A DNA stretch of 37,604 nucleotides from CAZGMN01 sp964645765. GTDB taxonomy: Bacteria; Acidobacteriota; Aminicenantia; Aminicenantales; Aminicenantaceae. The notes under the pieces were generated by a model. The model was not told where the DNA came from and searched no databases. It worked only from the letters and a program-made list of their open reading frames with translations. Both the position numbers and the translations under genes were made by a program. This document shows positions 1-8,851 of this stretch, piece after piece. Each line of letters starts with the position of its first letter. Positions within the stretch are counted from its first letter, which is position 1. The stretch covers positions 1 to 37,604 of the forward strand of contig CAZYBE010000031.1 of NCBI GenBank assembly GCA_964645765.1. The letters are read 5' to 3'.

Positions 1-90
1 CCTTTTTGGATGATAAATCTCATCACTGCCGATGAGGCAATTTTCCCCGAAATTTATGAGGAAAAAGGGTATGCATATTTTTTTCCGTGA
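1..90 (+). CDS. 3' end of an unidentified gene cut by the window edge
   Basis: Frame 1 is open from the first base to a TGA at 88-90. It reads as plausible protein: the last residues include ITADEAIFPEIYEEKGYAYF. Only 29 codons are visible, so no family can be assigned. The stop lies about 16 bases before the left end of the hairpin repeat at 107-474, as expected if the repeat sits between genes. It could be a chance open frame. Confidence 0.4.
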   Translation, partial: PFWMINLITADEAIFPEIYEEKGYAYFFP

Positions 91-106
91 TGGAAAAGCC
101 CGTTAG

Positions 107-474
107 GGCTCAGGCTGGGTGTCTCGAAAACACGCAGGCTTTTCATCACTTGGCGGAGGCTGAGTGGTTAGAAAACCGTTTGAAGGCTGAGCGGGCATGG
201 TTCCTCGACCGAAGGGAGAGGAAAGCGACCTTGGAGGGGGAACCGCTTCGCGTTCCCCCTTCCAACGCTTCCGCTGCCTCCCCTTCTCGGACGCTTCAAA
301 GCGTCCTGCGACCAAGGGGTCATACCCCCTTGGAACCCCCTGCTGCTTTGCCGATGGGCAAAGCAGCGAAGCCTCGAACCGAGCCGCTTTTGACTCGCTG
401 GGGCAAAAGCGGCGTGTTTTCGAGCCACTCAGCCGGAGCCATTCAAACGGTTTTCTCAACACCCAGCCTGAGCC
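107..474 (+). repeat. Interspersed multi-hairpin element, copy A (long form)
   Basis: The element is bounded by a 16-bp perfect inverted repeat: GGCTCAGGCTGGGTGT at 107-122 and its complement at 459-474. Inside, GGCTGAGTGG (158-167) plus GAAAAC (171-176) pair with GTTTTC (416-421) plus CCACTCAGCC (425-434). A hairpin GCCGCTTTTG/CAAAAGCGGC spans 383-413. The core around 183-213 (GCTGAGCGGGCATGGTTCC and following) recurs at 3836 and 37249. This copy alone has an extra block, 231-367, made of four back-to-back hairpins: GGGGGAAC/GTTCCCCC, GGACGCTT/AAGCGTCC, CCAAGGGG/CCCCTTGG and GCTGCTTTGCC/GGCAAAGCAGC. Open frames on both strands here are by-products of the repeat and not genes. It lies just upstream of pcm. 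Confidence 0.85.
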
Positions 475-536
475 TATTCATATCACGGATATGGTCATAA
501 AAAATTATTTAATTTTTTCGAGAGGGAGAATAGAAT

Positions 537-542
537 TATAAT
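537..542 (+). promoter_or_regulatory. Candidate -10 box for pcm
   Basis: TATAAT lies at 537-542, followed by a purine about seven bases on. No good TTGACA-like -35 lies 16-18 bases upstream; the stretch is T-rich. If this -10 is used, transcription would start near 549, downstream of the GTG at 545. That favours translation from the ATG at 569. Confidence 0.4.
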
Positions 543-568
543 AAGTGTTGGATGCCCTGAGAGAAAAG

Positions 569-1300
569 ATGAGCGTTAGAGGGTTTTCAAAGCTCGTTTT
601 GGCCTTTTTGGCTGTTTTTTCGATTATTCTTCTTTCGCCTGGAGAAGAGGATACTTATACGAAGGAAAGGAAAGCGATGGTCCGCGATCAACTCGCATCC
701 CGGGATATAACGGACAAGAGAGTTCTTGAGGCCATGGAAGAGGTTCCCCGTCATCTCTTCGTCAGCCCCGACTTACGCCATCAGGCGTATGATGACAATC
801 CTTTGCCTATCGGCGAAGGGCAGACGATCTCCCAGCCCTATATCGTTGCCCTGATGACCCAAAACCTTCATCTGAAACCAGGAGAAAAGGTTTTGGAAAT
901 CGGAACCGGCTCAGGCTATCAGGCCGCTGTTCTTGCCCGGCTGACCGATAAGGTTTATTCAATCGAAATCAGGGAGAATCTGGCCAAAAGAGCAGCCGAG
1001 ACTCTGCGCAGGCTGAATTACACTCAAGTCGAAGTCAAATGGGATGACGGCTATTTCGGCTGGGAAGAACAGGCTCCCTTTGATGCCATAATCGTCACTT
1101 GTGCTGCCAATCATGTTCCTCCTCCTCTTATCAAGCAGCTAAGAGAAGGGGGAAGGCTTATCATTCCTCTGGGAAGCACTCTCTACTTTCAGACCCTTAC
1201 TCTCATAACTAAGATAAAGGATAAACCGCAGGTGAGACATATTTCAGAGGTTGTTTTTGTTCCCATGGTTGGAGAAATCGAGAAAGAGAAGCGTAAGTAG
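569..1300 (+). CDS. pcm: Protein-L-isoaspartate O-methyltransferase, exported form
   Basis: This enzyme transfers a methyl group from S-adenosylmethionine to abnormal L-isoaspartyl residues, starting repair of aged proteins. The family signature is clear: PIGEGQTISQPYIVALMTQ in the substrate loop and the SAM-binding motif VLEIGTGSGYQAAVLA, followed by the acidic strand VYSIEI. The frame is open from a GTG at 545. ATG 569 is preferred because it follows the TATAAT at 537 and opens directly into a hydrophobic segment (LVLAFLAVFSIILLS) that looks like a signal peptide or membrane anchor. The cytosolic enzyme lacks this extension, so this copy probably acts in or facing the periplasm. The 3' end overlaps the convergent membrane-protein gene by 57 bp. 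Confidence 0.93.
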   Translation: MSVRGFSKLVLAFLAVFSIILLSPGEEDTYTKERKAMVRDQLASRDITDKRVLEAMEEVPRHLFVSPDLRHQAYDDNPLPIGEGQTISQPYIVALMTQNLHLKPGEKVLEIGTGSGYQAAVLARLTDKVYSIEIRENLAKRAAETLRRLNYTQVEVKWDDGYFGWEEQAPFDAIIVTCAANHVPPPLIKQLREGGRLIIPLGSTLYFQTLTLITKIKDKPQVRHISEVVFVPMVGEIEKEKRK

Positions 1301-3673
1301 ATAGCCCCCTGCGGCCAAAGCCAAAACCAGAGTGTATCCTGCCCAGAAGGCTACGACCAGGGCCGAAATCGAATTGATGACCGAAGAGAAAGCATTGGTG
1401 GCCCAGGCCCAGGAAATATGTTTTTTCTCTCTCTTCTCGAGCAATCGAATTCCGGTAGGAAAAGGGAATCCCATTAAAAAGCCAAGAGGAAATATGAAAG
1501 AAAAGACTATGAACATTTTCAGGACAAGATTGAAACCGATGAGGCTTTCACAGAGGCGAGGGATGAGAAAAATATAAACGGCAATGAGAAGCGCACAAAG
1601 AAAAAGAGTCCTTTGAAGATTCTTTTTCAAGCTTTGACCGAGAATCTTCTTGGAGAAGAAACTCCCCACTCCAGATGAGAGGAGAAGGGAAAAGATAATC
1701 GTCGAAGTTGAATAAAGCGGATGCCCGAGAAAAAGAATAAATTTTTGGATAAAGGTTATCTCGACGAAGATGAAGGCCATTCCGATCAATCCAAAATAAA
1801 GAAAAATGTTATAAGGGAAAGACCTCTGTCCCTTCGCTCTTCGAAGGAGGAGATTTGGCAGGATAATTAAAATAAAAGCAATAAGGATCGACTGGATGAA
1901 GAGAGCGAGAGCGAGAAATTCCCCTTGAAGAAAGGGCAGCCATTTCCGGCCAAGAGCTTGGTAAGTGGCTCGAAGCTTGCCGAGCTTGAAGAAGTTGAAG
2001 AAAAAGGGCCCGTCGTCTGTTGCTGGTTTTATCTTGAAAAGGTAATCTTTGTAAAATTCTTTTCTTTTCGCCCCAGAAAGGAGCTGGAGGCTGAGGTCAT
2101 AGTAAATTGGCTTTTCGAATTTGTTATAGATGTTGACTTCATCAATTTTTATCCCTGGGTAGTAGTCGAGGTCAAAAAGGCATTTGTTCGCAAAATCCTT
2201 GAGTTTCTGGATCTGGTGCGGGGAGAAAGGGCTCTTTTTGATGAAGAAGCTCGTCGTCCCCCAGCTTCTGATGGCAGCGATGCAGGAAGAAGGGTCCAGC
2301 CGGCTCTTCTCCAGAGCCTCGACCCAGGTTGCCAGCATTCTGGCCTCCTGACGGGGAGGAGGAAGGAGGTAGAGGGTGACGCTGACCATTCCCTCTGGGG
2401 ACAGTTGGCTTAGAATCTGGACAAAAGATTCGACCGTGTACAGATAATTTTCGTTGAATCCGTAGAGCCCTGTTCCGGAAGCGCCAAAGACGTCGGTTAG
2501 AGAAAATACGATTAAGTCGAAACGGGTTTTTTCCTTTTTTAAGAAAGAGCGGCTGAATGCTGAGACCACACGAATCTTCTGCTGAGAATAGAGGTATCCG
2601 CAGAACGAGGCAAGCTCCTTGCGGAGAAGCTCCACCACCAGAGGGTTGTTCTCGACAACAGTGATTTGAGGGGAGTCGAAGACGAGAGCCGAGAGAACGT
2701 CCAGCCCTCCTTTAGGCTCGATGATCAGGGTTTTTGGTTTTTCAGAAAGGGCAAAAGCCAGGGAGGAGGGAAGAAAGGAGATGAACTCCAATGAAGGCTC
2801 TCTGGCATTTTTGAACTGAGTGACTGCGGAAAGTTCTCCTCCATCTATGGAAAGGCCGAGCTGCGCAGGAATTTTTTGGCTGTACAGGAGGCTTAAACCT
2901 GGTGCATAGCGGACAGCGGGTGAATCCAGAATATCGACCCGGGATATGGCGTTCCATTTTGTGAAAAGGTGTTTTGCTCGAGGATATTTTAAGGCCAGGG
3001 GAAGGGCTTTATAGGGAGAGATTCTGAAGCTTAGCCACGAAGGAGAGCTCAAGAAGACGCCGATTTCTGAAGCCATGAGAAGCGCAAGGAGAAGCTTGAA
3101 GCGGAATGGTCGGTTTTGACTGAAAAAGAGAGATGCCAAAAGAGCCAGGAAGGAAATGGAGATGATGACTCCTCTGTCTCCTTTAGGTAGAAAGATAAAA
3201 AGGGCGAGGAGGGTGCCGGCCCCGGCACCCGAGAGGTCGGAGAAATAAATCTTGTTGACAAGACTTGAAGCTCTGGAGATGGCGAAGGAGATTGTCAAGC
3301 CAGCGAAAAAGAAGGGGAGACTCAAAAGAATGTAGAACAGAAAAATGAAGAACATCTGGTTTTTATCCCAGGAAAGCGTTTGAATATCAAAAGGAATGGC
3401 GTTGCAAAGCAGGAAGCTCAAGGGAACCGCTAAACCATAAAGAAGGGAGGTTGAGGATAGAAATTTATTCAGGTCAAAAGAGCTCAAGGTCTTGAAAAGG
3501 GACAGAAATGAGCCGCTGGCTCCGTATCCTAAAAACGCTATGCTGACCACCAAGAAAGCGAAATGATACTGCTGGGAGACGGAAAAGTATCGAGTCAAGG
3601 ATATCTCAAGGCAAAGGGTTGCTGAAGAGACGAGGAATATTCCGGCCAGGGAGCGGTTCTTCATCTCAGCCAT
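1244..3673 (-). CDS. Multi-pass membrane protein with spermidine-synthase-like (SAM-fold) domain
   Basis: The protein has 809 residues in three parts. An N-terminal block of about six or seven membrane helices covers roughly residues 1-215. A soluble Rossmann-like domain carries TLIIEPKGGLDVLSALV and the acidic ITVVENNPLVVELL, matching the nucleotide-binding region of spermidine synthase-type transferases. A C-terminal block of further helices ends with a GFPFPTGIRLL loop. Fusions of MFS-like helices to spermidine-synthase-like domains are widespread in bacteria, but few have a proven reaction, so aminopropyl transfer should not be assumed. The start could be ATG 3673 or ATG 3664; neither has a strong ribosome binding site. 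It runs convergent to pcm with a 57-bp overlap, so the two 3' ends share sequence. Confidence 0.8.
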   Translation of the reverse strand: MAEMKNRSLAGIFLVSSATLCLEISLTRYFSVSQQYHFAFLVVSIAFLGYGASGSFLSLFKTLSSFDLNKFLSSTSLLYGLAVPLSFLLCNAIPFDIQTLSWDKNQMFFIFLFYILLSLPFFFAGLTISFAISRASSLVNKIYFSDLSGAGAGTLLALFIFLPKGDRGVIISISFLALLASLFFSQNRPFRFKLLLALLMASEIGVFLSSPSWLSFRISPYKALPLALKYPRAKHLFTKWNAISRVDILDSPAVRYAPGLSLLYSQKIPAQLGLSIDGGELSAVTQFKNAREPSLEFISFLPSSLAFALSEKPKTLIIEPKGGLDVLSALVFDSPQITVVENNPLVVELLRKELASFCGYLYSQQKIRVVSAFSRSFLKKEKTRFDLIVFSLTDVFGASGTGLYGFNENYLYTVESFVQILSQLSPEGMVSVTLYLLPPPRQEARMLATWVEALEKSRLDPSSCIAAIRSWGTTSFFIKKSPFSPHQIQKLKDFANKCLFDLDYYPGIKIDEVNIYNKFEKPIYYDLSLQLLSGAKRKEFYKDYLFKIKPATDDGPFFFNFFKLGKLRATYQALGRKWLPFLQGEFLALALFIQSILIAFILIILPNLLLRRAKGQRSFPYNIFLYFGLIGMAFIFVEITFIQKFILFLGHPLYSTSTIIFSLLLSSGVGSFFSKKILGQSLKKNLQRTLFLCALLIAVYIFLIPRLCESLIGFNLVLKMFIVFSFIFPLGFLMGFPFPTGIRLLEKREKKHISWAWATNAFSSVINSISALVVAFWAGYTLVLALAAGGYLLTLLFLDFSNHGNKNNL

Positions 3674-3759
3674 TTTTCAAAACAATTTGAGAAAGGAGCT
3701 TCAATTTCACAAATAAGCAAACATTTACCTTATTATATATATTTATTCCTAAAAAATGT

Positions 3760-3782
3760 AAAAAGGGGACAGTCCCCTTTTT
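3760..3782. repeat. GGGGACAGTCCCC palindrome, copy 1
   Basis: A perfect 23-base inverted repeat: five A, GGGG, AC-A-GT, CCCC, five T. The same sequence recurs at 27693-27715, and a near-identical one in the other orientation at 29501-29524. Because it is A-run, GC stem, T-run it could also end transcription on either strand. Palindromes of this kind are known as interspersed REP-like repeats linked to Y1 (RAYT/IS200-like) transposases; no such transposase lies in this window. Confidence 0.85.
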
Positions 3783-3808
3783 GCGTAAGATTTTTTTTAT
3801 TTGGCGAA

Positions 3809-3944
3809 GGCTGAACAGCGAAAAAACCGTTTGAAGGCTGAGCGGGCATGGTTCCTCGACCGAAGGTCGAGGAGAGCGAAGCCTGAAACCGAGCGGGCTT
3901 TGCCTCGCTGGGGCAAAGCCCGCGTGTTTTTAAGCTGTTCAGCC
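3809..3944 (+). repeat. Interspersed multi-hairpin element, copy B (short form)
   Basis: The outer stem is GGCTGAACAGC (3809-3819) with GCTGTTCAGCC (3934-3944). It is extended across a small internal loop by AAAAAC pairing with GTTTTT. The internal hairpin is GCGGGCTTTG (3893-3902) with CAAAGCCCGC (3914-3923). The loop contains CTCGCTGGGG, as in copies A and C. A further stem CCTCGACC-GAA-GGTCGAGG is perfect only in this copy. Core bases match copies A and C, but the stems have changed on both sides together. It lies in the intergenic space before the phosphohexomutase gene. Confidence 0.85.
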
Positions 3945-3998
3945 TGAGCACTCCTGTTGCTTTTCACCAGGTCTTGTGTTAATTTTATAAAAAAAACA

Positions 3999-5399
3999 AT
4001 GATAAAATTTGGCACTTCAGGGTGGCGAGCCATAATGGGGAAGGAATTCACCTTTAAAAATGTCAGGACAGTCGTCCAGGCAGTGGCCAATTATCTGCAG
4101 AAGAGATTTCCTGAAAGAAAGATATCGGTCGTTGTCAATTATGATACCCGTTTTCTTTCAGAGAGGTATGCTCTTGAAGCGGCCAAGGTTCTCTCCAACA
4201 ACAATATCTATGTTTTTCTGACGGACAGGGATGCGCCTTCCCAAGCCCAGGCCCATCAAATTATAAAGAGGAAAGCTCAGGGAGGAGTGAATTTCACAGC
4301 TTCTTTCAATCCGCCGGAGTATAACGGTCTAAAACTCAACACAGAGACAGGAGCACCCGCCCTTCCTGAAATCACAGAACAAATAGAGGAAGAAATAAAG
4401 CTTTTGAAGAAAAAACACTCGATTTGTCCCTACTATCCCAAGACGGAGTTTATCGAGAAAATTGACCTGCGGCAGGATTATCTCAGCTTTATCCAGGAGA
4501 AGATTGATTTCGACCTCATCCGTAAATCAAAAATTAGAATCGGAGTCGACCCTCTCTACGGGACAAGCCGGGAGTATTTAGATGGAATCCTTGAGGAGAA
4601 TCAAATTCCTGTCGAGGAGATCCACGGCTATGTTGACCCCTATTTCGGCGGCATAACTCCTTCTTGCGCAGAGAAAAATCTTGGAGAATTGAAGAAGCTT
4701 GTCTTGAAGAAGGACTGCCAGCTGGGAATTGCCACTGATGCTGACGGCGATCGTTTCGGTATTGTCGATGAAAAAGGGAGATTTATTTCTCAGAACTTGA
4801 TTCTCTCTCTGCTCCTCGATTATATTGTCGCCAAGAAAATGTGGCGAGGGGGAGTCGGCCGCTCTGTGGCCACGACTCATCTCATAGACCGCATCGCCAG
4901 GAAGTATGACCTGCCGCTTTATGAAACACCTGTTGGTTTCAAATACATCGCCGACCTCTTCCTGCGGAAAAAGATCATCTTCGGCGCAGAAGAAAGCGCT
5001 TGTATGGCTATCAAGGACCATCTTCCGGAAAAGGATGGGATTTTTGCCGGGCTTCTGGTCGCAGAGATGACGGCTTCATCAGGGAAGAGCTTATCGAAGC
5101 AGGTCGATGACCTGTTTCGCAGCTACGGAAAGAGGGTGGGAAGGCAGAAGACCATTTCTTTGAACTCGAAAAGAGAGATGAAGCTGAAAAAGATGATCAA
5201 GAATCCTCCCCGCCAGCTTGATAAAAGGAAGGTTCTCCATCATGAAACTATCGACGGGATAAAATTGAATTTTTCTGATGATGACTGGTTCCTCCTCCGC
5301 TTTTCAGGGACAGAGCCCGTCATCCGCTGCTATGCTGAATCTGAATCAGAGAAAGAGCTGGAGAGGCTGATGAAGTTTGGTTTGGAGCTTGTTTCGTGA
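3999..5399 (+). CDS. Phosphoglucomutase/phosphomannomutase family enzyme
   Basis: A 466-residue alpha-D-phosphohexomutase interconverting hexose 1- and 6-phosphates for cell-envelope and glycogen sugar metabolism. All four active-site elements are visible: the phosphoserine loop TASFNPPEYNG (Ser about 102), the metal-binding loop DADGDRFG (about 247-254), the sugar-binding loop GAEESACM, and the phosphate-binding loop RFSGTEPVIRCY near the C-terminus. The usual TASHNP reads TASFNP, a variant found in part of the family. The frame is open from a TTG at 3957, but ATG 3999 starts the conserved IKFGTSGWRA sequence and the upstream codons come from the hairpin-repeat margin. Glucose versus mannose preference cannot be read from the sequence. 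It is coupled to the next gene by a TGATG junction. Confidence 0.92.
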   Translation: MIKFGTSGWRAIMGKEFTFKNVRTVVQAVANYLQKRFPERKISVVVNYDTRFLSERYALEAAKVLSNNNIYVFLTDRDAPSQAQAHQIIKRKAQGGVNFTASFNPPEYNGLKLNTETGAPALPEITEQIEEEIKLLKKKHSICPYYPKTEFIEKIDLRQDYLSFIQEKIDFDLIRKSKIRIGVDPLYGTSREYLDGILEENQIPVEEIHGYVDPYFGGITPSCAEKNLGELKKLVLKKDCQLGIATDADGDRFGIVDEKGRFISQNLILSLLLDYIVAKKMWRGGVGRSVATTHLIDRIARKYDLPLYETPVGFKYIADLFLRKKIIFGAEESACMAIKDHLPEKDGIFAGLLVAEMTASSGKSLSKQVDDLFRSYGKRVGRQKTISLNSKREMKLKKMIKNPPRQLDKRKVLHHETIDGIKLNFSDDDWFLLRFSGTEPVIRCYAESESEKELERLMKFGLELVS

Positions 5400-5707
5400 T
5401 GGAGACAAAGGAGAAGAGCCGTTTTTCCCTGCGGAGAAAGGTGGTCATCGTCGGACTGAGCTTTTTCTTTCTGGTTTTGTTCGCAGCCTCTTTTTTTGGG
5501 AAGAAGGGATTGATTGAGATCAACCGCTCTCAGAGAGAATACAGAGCCTTGCTTAAAGAAATGGAGCGTTTGGAGAGTGATAAGAGCCGATTGGAGAAGG
5601 AGATAAAAGAGCTGGAAACGAACCCAAAAGCCGTGGAGAAGAAGGCTCGAGAGAAACTGTGGCTGATGAAAACAGATGAAAAAGTTCTTGTCATAAAAGA
5701 TAAATAA
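5399..5707 (+). CDS. FtsB/DivIC-like septum formation initiator
   Basis: A 102-residue bitopic membrane protein with the FtsB/DivIC plan: a short basic cytoplasmic start, one membrane helix at about residues 13-35 (VVIVGLSFFFLVLFAASFFG), then a periplasmic coiled coil rich in E/K/L heptads. It ends in the family motif ETNPKAVEKKAREKLWLM, close to the usual NPxxIExxARExLGL. Such proteins bridge FtsL and FtsQ in the division complex. ATG 5399 shares its A with the TGA of the mutase gene, so translation is probably coupled; an in-frame GTG lies one codon earlier at 5396. The family is recognised by architecture more than by sequence identity, so ftsB versus divIC is not decided. Confidence 0.85.
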   Translation: METKEKSRFSLRRKVVIVGLSFFFLVLFAASFFGKKGLIEINRSQREYRALLKEMERLESDKSRLEKEIKELETNPKAVEKKAREKLWLMKTDEKVLVIKDK

Positions 5708-5730
5708 ATCGTTCTTTTTTTATTCTTGAT

Positions 5731-8679
5731 ATGCCCCGATCACGCAGCCCAAAAAACCTTCATCCCTTATTGAGAGACCTGAACTCTAGCCAAAGGGATG
5801 CTGTCACCCACAGGAAGGGGCCGCTTCTGATTATTGCCGGGGCCGGAACAGGAAAGACAAAAGTCATCACCCACCGCATCGCCTATCTCATTTCCTTAAA
5901 ATTGGCCAGGCCGGAAGAAATCCTGGCTGTGACTTTCACCGAGAAAGCAGCCAACGAGATGGAGGAGAGAGTTGACCTCCTCGTTCCCTACAGCTACTCT
6001 TTTGTCGAGATCAGCACTTTCAACTCCTTCGGCGAGAGAGTCTTAAGGGATTATGGAATCGAACTGGGCTTTTCTCCAGACTTCAAGCTTCTGGATGATG
6101 TCGAGCAGGCCATTTTTTTCAGAAAGCATCTCTTCGATTTTCCGCTCGATTACTACCGCCCCCTGAGCTTCCCCACAAAGCACATCCAGGAACTCTTGAA
6201 CTCAATCAAAAGGCTGAAGCAGGAAGGCATAAAGCCTGAGGAGTACGTCAGATATTCTCAGAGTCTCGTCCAGAAAGCTTCGAATGAAGCAGAGAAGGAA
6301 GACGCCTCGAAGCATCTCGAACTATCGCAGGTTTACAAGAAATACCAGGAATTGTTGAAGAGCGAGGGGATGATTGATTTCGAGGACCAAATTTTGCTGG
6401 TGGTGGAGCTATTCAGGAGAAGGCCCTCGATTCTCAGGCATTTTCAAGAGAAATATAAATATATCCTGGTTGATGAACTCCAGGATACAAACTACATCCA
6501 GTTTGAACTCCTTAAGCTTCTGGCAGCGCGTCACCGAAACTTGACCGTCTGCGGGGACGACGACCAGAGTATTTTTCGTTTCAGAGGAGCATCTCTCAGC
6601 AACATCCACAGTTTTCGAAAAGTCTATCCTGACTATAAAAAGGTTGTCTTGAACGTCAACTATCGCTCGACCCAGGATATCCTCGATTCTGCCTACCAGC
6701 TCATCGTCAAGAACAACCCTGACCGCTTGGAATACGAAGAGAAGATAGATAAAAAGCTTAAATCCCAGGCTGGAAGCCGGGGCAAACGCATCTTCAGGCT
6801 GCCCTTTGACACTCTTTCCCAGGAAGCCGACAGGGTTGCCGGAATCATCCTGGACAAGGCTAAGGAAGGATACAAGTTTGGCGAGATGGCCATTCTGGTC
6901 AGACGGAATGCGGATGCCGACCCTTTCCTCAGGGCCTTGAACATGAAGGAGATTCCCTACCGGTTCTCTGGAAGCCGGGGACTCTACTCCCAGGATGAAG
7001 TGAAAGTCCTTGTTTCTTTCATCAAATCCTTGACTGACTTTGAGGACAGCACCAGCCTTTTCTACCTTGCCTTGTCCGAAGTCTACAAAATAGACCCTTA
7101 CGATTTAACTCTTATCTCCAATTATGCTCATAAGAAGAACCTTGCTTTGCACAAAGTTTTTAAAAAAATCCACGAAGGCCAGAGTCCGGTGGAGATTTCT
7201 GATTCCAGCGCAGCAAAAGCCAAGAAGATTTTCGGAGACCTTCTTGACTTTATCCAGCTTTCAAGCTCCCAGAATGCGGGCAGAGTTATTTATGCCTTTT
7301 TGGAGAAGACAGGCTATCTCAAATCTCTTGTCGAACAGAAGAGCCTTCAGGCAGAATTGAAGATAAAGAACATTCGCATTTTCTTTGACAAGGTCAAGAA
7401 CTTTTCTGAGCTGACTGATGATGACTCCATCTTTTCTTTTGCTCAATACCTTGACATTCTTCAGCAGGTCGGGGATAACCCTTCCACCGCAGAGGCGGAA
7501 CTAGAGGAAGATGCGGTCAATGTCCTCACTTTCCATAAGGCAAAGGGATTGGAGTTTGACATCGTCTTCATGGTCAGCCTGATCGCGGACAGATTTCCAG
7601 GACGGGAAAGAAAGGAGAAAGTTCCTATTCCTGACGGGATTCTGAAGGATAAAGTTCCTAAGGGAAAGGAATATGGAGAGGAGGAGAAGGATAAGATTTC
7701 TCTGCAGGAGGAGAGGAGGCTTTTTTACGTGGGGATGACCAGGGCCAGGAAGCTCCTCTATCTGACCTGGGCCAGGGATTATGGGTTGAAACGCTTGAAA
7801 AAAGTCAGCCCCTTTGTCCTTGAGGCCTTTGACCTGGCAAAGATGCCCGAGGAATTTCTCAAAACATCAGCCCTGGAAGAAATAAGAAGGTATGCAGAAC
7901 CAGCTTCAAAGCCTGAGGTTATTCCTGCAGTTAGGGAAAAGGGGATCGTATCCTTGAGCTATTTCCAGGTTGAGGATTATCTGACCTGCCCCCTCAAGTA
8001 TAAATACAGGCATATCATGCGCATTCCTGTACTTCCCCATCATAACCTTGTTTTTGGCCGAGTCCTTCACAACACCATCCATTTCTATCTCAAGGAGAGG
8101 ATGTCGGGGAAGAGGATGACAGAAAAGGAGCTCTTGAAAGAATACGATGACCGTTGGATCAACGAGGGCTTTCTCAGCAGGGAGCATGAGGAGATGAGGA
8201 AGAAAGCAGGGGAAAAAGCCCTCAGACAGTTTTATCGAAGAGAAGAGGATTCAAGAAAAATCCCTGGCCTGCTTGAGAGGAATTTCCGTTGGCAGCTTGA
8301 TGATATCAAGTTCATCGGACGCTGGGACAGGATTGATTATTCCGAACAAGGCGCGGTCATCATAGATTTTAAAGCCACAGAGGTCAAAGACCAGAAGGAA
8401 GCTGATAAGAAGACCAGGGACAGCCTTCAGATGGATTTGTATGCACTTTCTTTTAGCAAAACTCAAGATGTTCCACTCTTAGAGACGAGGCTTTATTTTT
8501 TAGAGTCGGATATTGTAGGCCATGCCCAGAAAAAAGAGAAGGAGCTTGAAAGAGCTGTGGAGAAGATAAAAGAAGTAAAGGCAGGAGTTCTCTCCCAGGA
8601 CTACAGAGCAAAGCCCGACTGGCACAACTGCAGCTTCTGTGAATTCAGGACAATCTGCCCCGACTCGTATGCCTATTGA
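5731..8679 (+). CDS. UvrD/AddA-type helicase with C-terminal PD-(D/E)XK nuclease and Fe-S cluster
   Basis: A 982-residue superfamily 1A helicase fused to a RecB-type nuclease, likely acting on DNA ends in recombination and repair. Helicase motifs appear in order: AGAGTGKT (36-43), VTFTEKAANEM, LVDELQDTN (motif II, with L where F or Y is usual), VCGDDDQSIFRFRGA, NYRST, LTFHKAKGLEFD and RRLFYVGMTRARK. The nuclease occupies about residues 745-982: DYLTCPLKY, then FIGRWDRID and IIDFKATE (catalytic D and K), then QMDLYALSF. The Cys near 751 and the terminal CSFCEFRTIC form the four-cysteine pattern of AddB/Cas4-type Fe-S nucleases. ATG 5731 has no clear ribosome binding site. Broken copies of its 3' end lie at 11527, 13304 and 22430. 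Confidence 0.93.
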   Translation: MPRSRSPKNLHPLLRDLNSSQRDAVTHRKGPLLIIAGAGTGKTKVITHRIAYLISLKLARPEEILAVTFTEKAANEMEERVDLLVPYSYSFVEISTFNSFGERVLRDYGIELGFSPDFKLLDDVEQAIFFRKHLFDFPLDYYRPLSFPTKHIQELLNSIKRLKQEGIKPEEYVRYSQSLVQKASNEAEKEDASKHLELSQVYKKYQELLKSEGMIDFEDQILLVVELFRRRPSILRHFQEKYKYILVDELQDTNYIQFELLKLLAARHRNLTVCGDDDQSIFRFRGASLSNIHSFRKVYPDYKKVVLNVNYRSTQDILDSAYQLIVKNNPDRLEYEEKIDKKLKSQAGSRGKRIFRLPFDTLSQEADRVAGIILDKAKEGYKFGEMAILVRRNADADPFLRALNMKEIPYRFSGSRGLYSQDEVKVLVSFIKSLTDFEDSTSLFYLALSEVYKIDPYDLTLISNYAHKKNLALHKVFKKIHEGQSPVEISDSSAAKAKKIFGDLLDFIQLSSSQNAGRVIYAFLEKTGYLKSLVEQKSLQAELKIKNIRIFFDKVKNFSELTDDDSIFSFAQYLDILQQVGDNPSTAEAELEEDAVNVLTFHKAKGLEFDIVFMVSLIADRFPGRERKEKVPIPDGILKDKVPKGKEYGEEEKDKISLQEERRLFYVGMTRARKLLYLTWARDYGLKRLKKVSPFVLEAFDLAKMPEEFLKTSALEEIRRYAEPASKPEVIPAVREKGIVSLSYFQVEDYLTCPLKYKYRHIMRIPVLPHHNLVFGRVLHNTIHFYLKERMSGKRMTEKELLKEYDDRWINEGFLSREHEEMRKKAGEKALRQFYRREEDSRKIPGLLERNFRWQLDDIKFIGRWDRIDYSEQGAVIIDFKATEVKDQKEADKKTRDSLQMDLYALSFSKTQDVPLLETRLYFLESDIVGHAQKKEKELERAVEKIKEVKAGVLSQDYRAKPDWHNCSFCEFRTICPDSYAY

Positions 8680-8851
8680 AAAAGAGATTCTTTCCGATTC
8701 TATCCACTTCATCTTTTTTCGTCTTTCGTCCTTCTGCGGCTTTGTCGTGGAACTAATCATAGACCTGAAGGATTTCTTTCTTGATGACCTGCTTTTCTTA
8801 TCTCGCCAGTATCATTCACGAACAGATAAGTGCTTTCTTAGGTTGACCACA
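8680..8851. other. Intergenic stretch after the helicase-nuclease gene
   Basis: No convincing gene was found. The first about 20 bases (AAAAAGAGATTCTTTCCGA) are also present after the helicase-tail fragment at 11727, and in shorter form at 13421. The repeated unit therefore extends past the stop codon. The rest is T-rich with no clear terminator. Confidence 0.5.

Noticed and set aside
87..541. Overlapping open frames on both strands (137, 119, 86 and 114 codons) in the first 540 bases
   Set aside because: They cover the hairpin repeat; their translations (KPVRAQAG..., PFEWLRLSGSK...) recur in part at 3733-3951 and 37152-37367 because the repeat recurs. No start signals or domains.
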